Positions 22,968 through 24,401 of a stretch of 24,401 nt of DNA are shown here, piece by piece (within the stretch, counting starts at the first letter, position 1; the number at the start of each line of letters is the position of its first letter). The DNA is from Syntrophomonadaceae bacterium (GTDB lineage Bacteria > Bacillota > Dethiobacteria > DTU022), in NCBI GenBank assembly GCA_007130585.1, contig SLSE01000222.1:1-24401 (forward strand), written 5' to 3'. The translations under genes and the position numbers were made by a program. The notes beneath the pieces were generated by a model. It saw nothing but the letters and a program-made list of their open reading frames with translations, searched no databases and was not told the DNA's origin.

Positions 22968-24401
22968 TAGCCGGGATCTCCCGAACGCAGGCGGGCATCC
23001 AGGAAGGTGTGGCGTTCTTCAGCCCTGTTGTTGCGGACCGCTATGGCCAGGGCTTTTTTACTGCCCACCAGGACAGCCAGTTTACGGGCCCGCGTAATCC
23101 CGGTATAAAGGAGATTTCGCTGCAGAAGCATATAGTGCTGGGTCAGGACCGGCATAATAACTACAGGGTATTCGCTGCCCTGGCTCTTATGAACTGAAAC
23201 GGCGTAAGAGAGAACCAGCTCGTCTAGTTCTGTAAAATCATAGACCACCGGCCGGGGCTGAAGCAGGTCGCGGAATGTTACCACCAGCTCGCTTTCTTCC
23301 CTGTCGATAGCCGTAATCAGGCCGATATCGCCGTTAAATACTTCTTTCTGGTAATTATTGCGGACCTGCATAACTTTGTCGCCCAGCCGGAATACCGTTC
23401 CTTTTCCAGAAGCTTCCGCTTTGCTGCCGGCCCGGGGGTTAAGAGCTTCCTGCAGAAGCAGGTTCAGGCGTTCCACGCCGGCGGCAGTCTTGCGCATGGG
23501 CGTCAGGACCTGCAGGTCGAGAAGGGGATCATAGGGCCCGTAGTTGGGCAGGCGCTCCCGGCAGAGCTCGACCACCAGCCGGGCGGCATTTTCGGGGTCT
23601 TCTTCAGGCATAAAGAAAAAATCTTTGTTCTTAATATTCAGGTAGGGCATCTCTCCCTGGTTTACGCGGTGAGCATTTACGATAATCATGCTCTCACGGG
23701 CCTGGCGGAAGATATAATTCAGGCGGAAACAGGGTATATTGCCGGCGCTTATTAAATCCCTGAGGATATTTCCGGCCCCGACCGCAGGGAGCTGATCAAC
23801 ATCCCCGACCATTACCAGGCGGCAGCCTGCAGGCAGGGCTTTAAGCAGGTTGTACATCAGCATCAGGTCTACCATTGAAGCTTCGTCAATAATTACCACC
23901 CGGGCGTCAACGGGGTTGTCTTCATTGCGCTGGAACCGGAAGCCCTCCCCTTCGGTGTAGCTGTATTCAAGCATCCGGTGAATTGTAAAAGCTTCCTGCC
24001 CGGTTGCTTCCGTAACACGCTTGGCTGCGCGCCCGGTTGGGGCGGCTAGGAGCACTTTCTGCTTCATCAGCTGAAAAGTGGTCAGCAGGGCCTTGATGGT
24101 AGTGGTTTTTCCGGTTCCGGGGCCGCCCGTGACTACTAGCAAACCGTTGTGCAGGGCATGCTCGAGGACCTCGAGCTGCTCCCCGGTTAAATGGGAACTG
24201 TCGTGCTTCACTTTACCCAGCACCCGGCTTATTTCCAATCCGGAATAGGGTTTCGCCTGTTTGCCAAGGTCCAGGATCAGGCGGGCAGCGCCCTCTTCAG
24301 CCTGGTAAAACGGGGCGTAATATATGGCTTCGTCTGAATCATGCATTTCACAGTAGAGTCGATTCTGCCCGATCATATAGCGAAGCTGTTTTTCCAGGAA
24401 A
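22967..24401 (-). CDS. recD2: RecD2/TraA-like SF1 DNA helicase (5' end outside window)
   Basis: 5'-3' SF1B DNA helicase of the RecD2 type, which acts without RecBC and helps in repair and fork maintenance. About 478 residues are visible. The frame stays open to the last base of the window (codons encoding FLEKQLRYM precede the first internal ATG at 24376), so that ATG is not the real start; about 250-270 N-terminal residues are missing relative to the family. Motifs: Walker A TGGPGTGKTTT, GRAAKRVTEATG, Walker B VVIIDEASMVD, GDVDQLPAVGAG, FRQA in YIFRQARESMI, and motif V/VI SYAVSVHKSQGSEYP and LLYTGITRARK. The C-terminal SH3-like region (FRLGDKVMQVRNNYQKEVFNG) is also present. Its stop overlaps the comF start. 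Confidence 0.96.
   Translation of the reverse strand, partial: FLEKQLRYMIGQNRLYCEMHDSDEAIYYAPFYQAEEGAARLILDLGKQAKPYSGLEISRVLGKVKHDSSHLTGEQLEVLEHALHNGLLVVTGGPGTGKTTTIKALLTTFQLMKQKVLLAAPTGRAAKRVTEATGQEAFTIHRMLEYSYTEGEGFRFQRNEDNPVDARVVIIDEASMVDLMLMYNLLKALPAGCRLVMVGDVDQLPAVGAGNILRDLISAGNIPCFRLNYIFRQARESMIIVNAHRVNQGEMPYLNIKNKDFFFMPEEDPENAARLVVELCRERLPNYGPYDPLLDLQVLTPMRKTAAGVERLNLLLQEALNPRAGSKAEASGKGTVFRLGDKVMQVRNNYQKEVFNGDIGLITAIDREESELVVTFRDLLQPRPVVYDFTELDELVLSYAVSVHKSQGSEYPVVIMPVLTQHYMLLQRNLLYTGITRARKLAVLVGSKKALAIAVRNNRAEERHTFLDARLRSGDPG

Noticed and set aside
1..24401. CRISPR arrays, IS elements, phage genes, tRNA or rRNA genes, foreign islands
   Set aside because: No repeat arrays, transposase motifs or RNA gene signatures were seen. 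All genes are housekeeping types on one strand with similar composition.

Overview
All 18 genes recognised in this 24.4 kb window lie on the minus strand, so transcription runs from high to low coordinates. Order in that direction: recD2 (5' end outside the window), comF, hpf, a conserved gene of unknown function, secA, prfB, a YitT-family gene, ftsE, ftsX, an M23 murein peptidase, a ctp S41 protease, a MinJ-like PDZ membrane protein, a GDT1/TMEM165-type transporter, uvrB, uvrA, uvrC, a Cof-type HAD phosphatase and rapZ (3' end outside the window). No tRNA, rRNA, CRISPR array, IS element or phage gene was seen. No gap between genes exceeds about 215 bp, so there is no long non-coding stretch.

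The gene content and order (comFC, hpf, secA, prfB, ftsEX, ctpB, minJ, uvrBA) follow the Bacillus subtilis core chromosome as I remember it, with the flagellar genes missing between comF and hpf. With the rather GC-rich sequence, strong AGGAGG-type ribosome binding sites and many GTG/TTG starts, this points to a Clostridia-type Firmicute. The taxon is inference. Sigma-H-like promoters upstream of hpf and ftsE, and an exact Spo0A box upstream of ftsE, suggest a spore-former.

Region by region: (1) 20.4-24.4 kb holds recD2-comF, with overlapping stop and start, then hpf behind a near-consensus sigma-H promoter, then an uncharacterised gene. (2) 15.2-20.3 kb holds secA, ending in an intrinsic terminator, then prfB, which must be read through a programmed +1 frameshift, then the YitT gene. 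(3) 9.1-15.0 kb is an envelope and cell-division module. FtsE/FtsX would gate the secreted coiled-coil LytM peptidase encoded next to them, followed by a Ctp protease with a peptidoglycan-binding tail and a MinJ-like scaffold. (4) 8.4-9.0 kb is a small cation transporter of the GDT1 family. (5) 1.4-8.3 kb is a complete nucleotide-excision-repair set uvrB-uvrA-uvrC, with a LexA-like box against the uvrB promoter. (6) 1-1.3 kb is a Cof phosphatase with its own promoter, followed by rapZ.

The window is mostly housekeeping. The items most worth a second look are the regulatory composite upstream of ftsE, the sigma-H promoter of hpf, the SOS-like box of uvrB, the enlarged SecA nucleotide-binding domain, the uncharacterised 371-residue protein, and the ftsEX partner peptidase that keeps all its catalytic residues.
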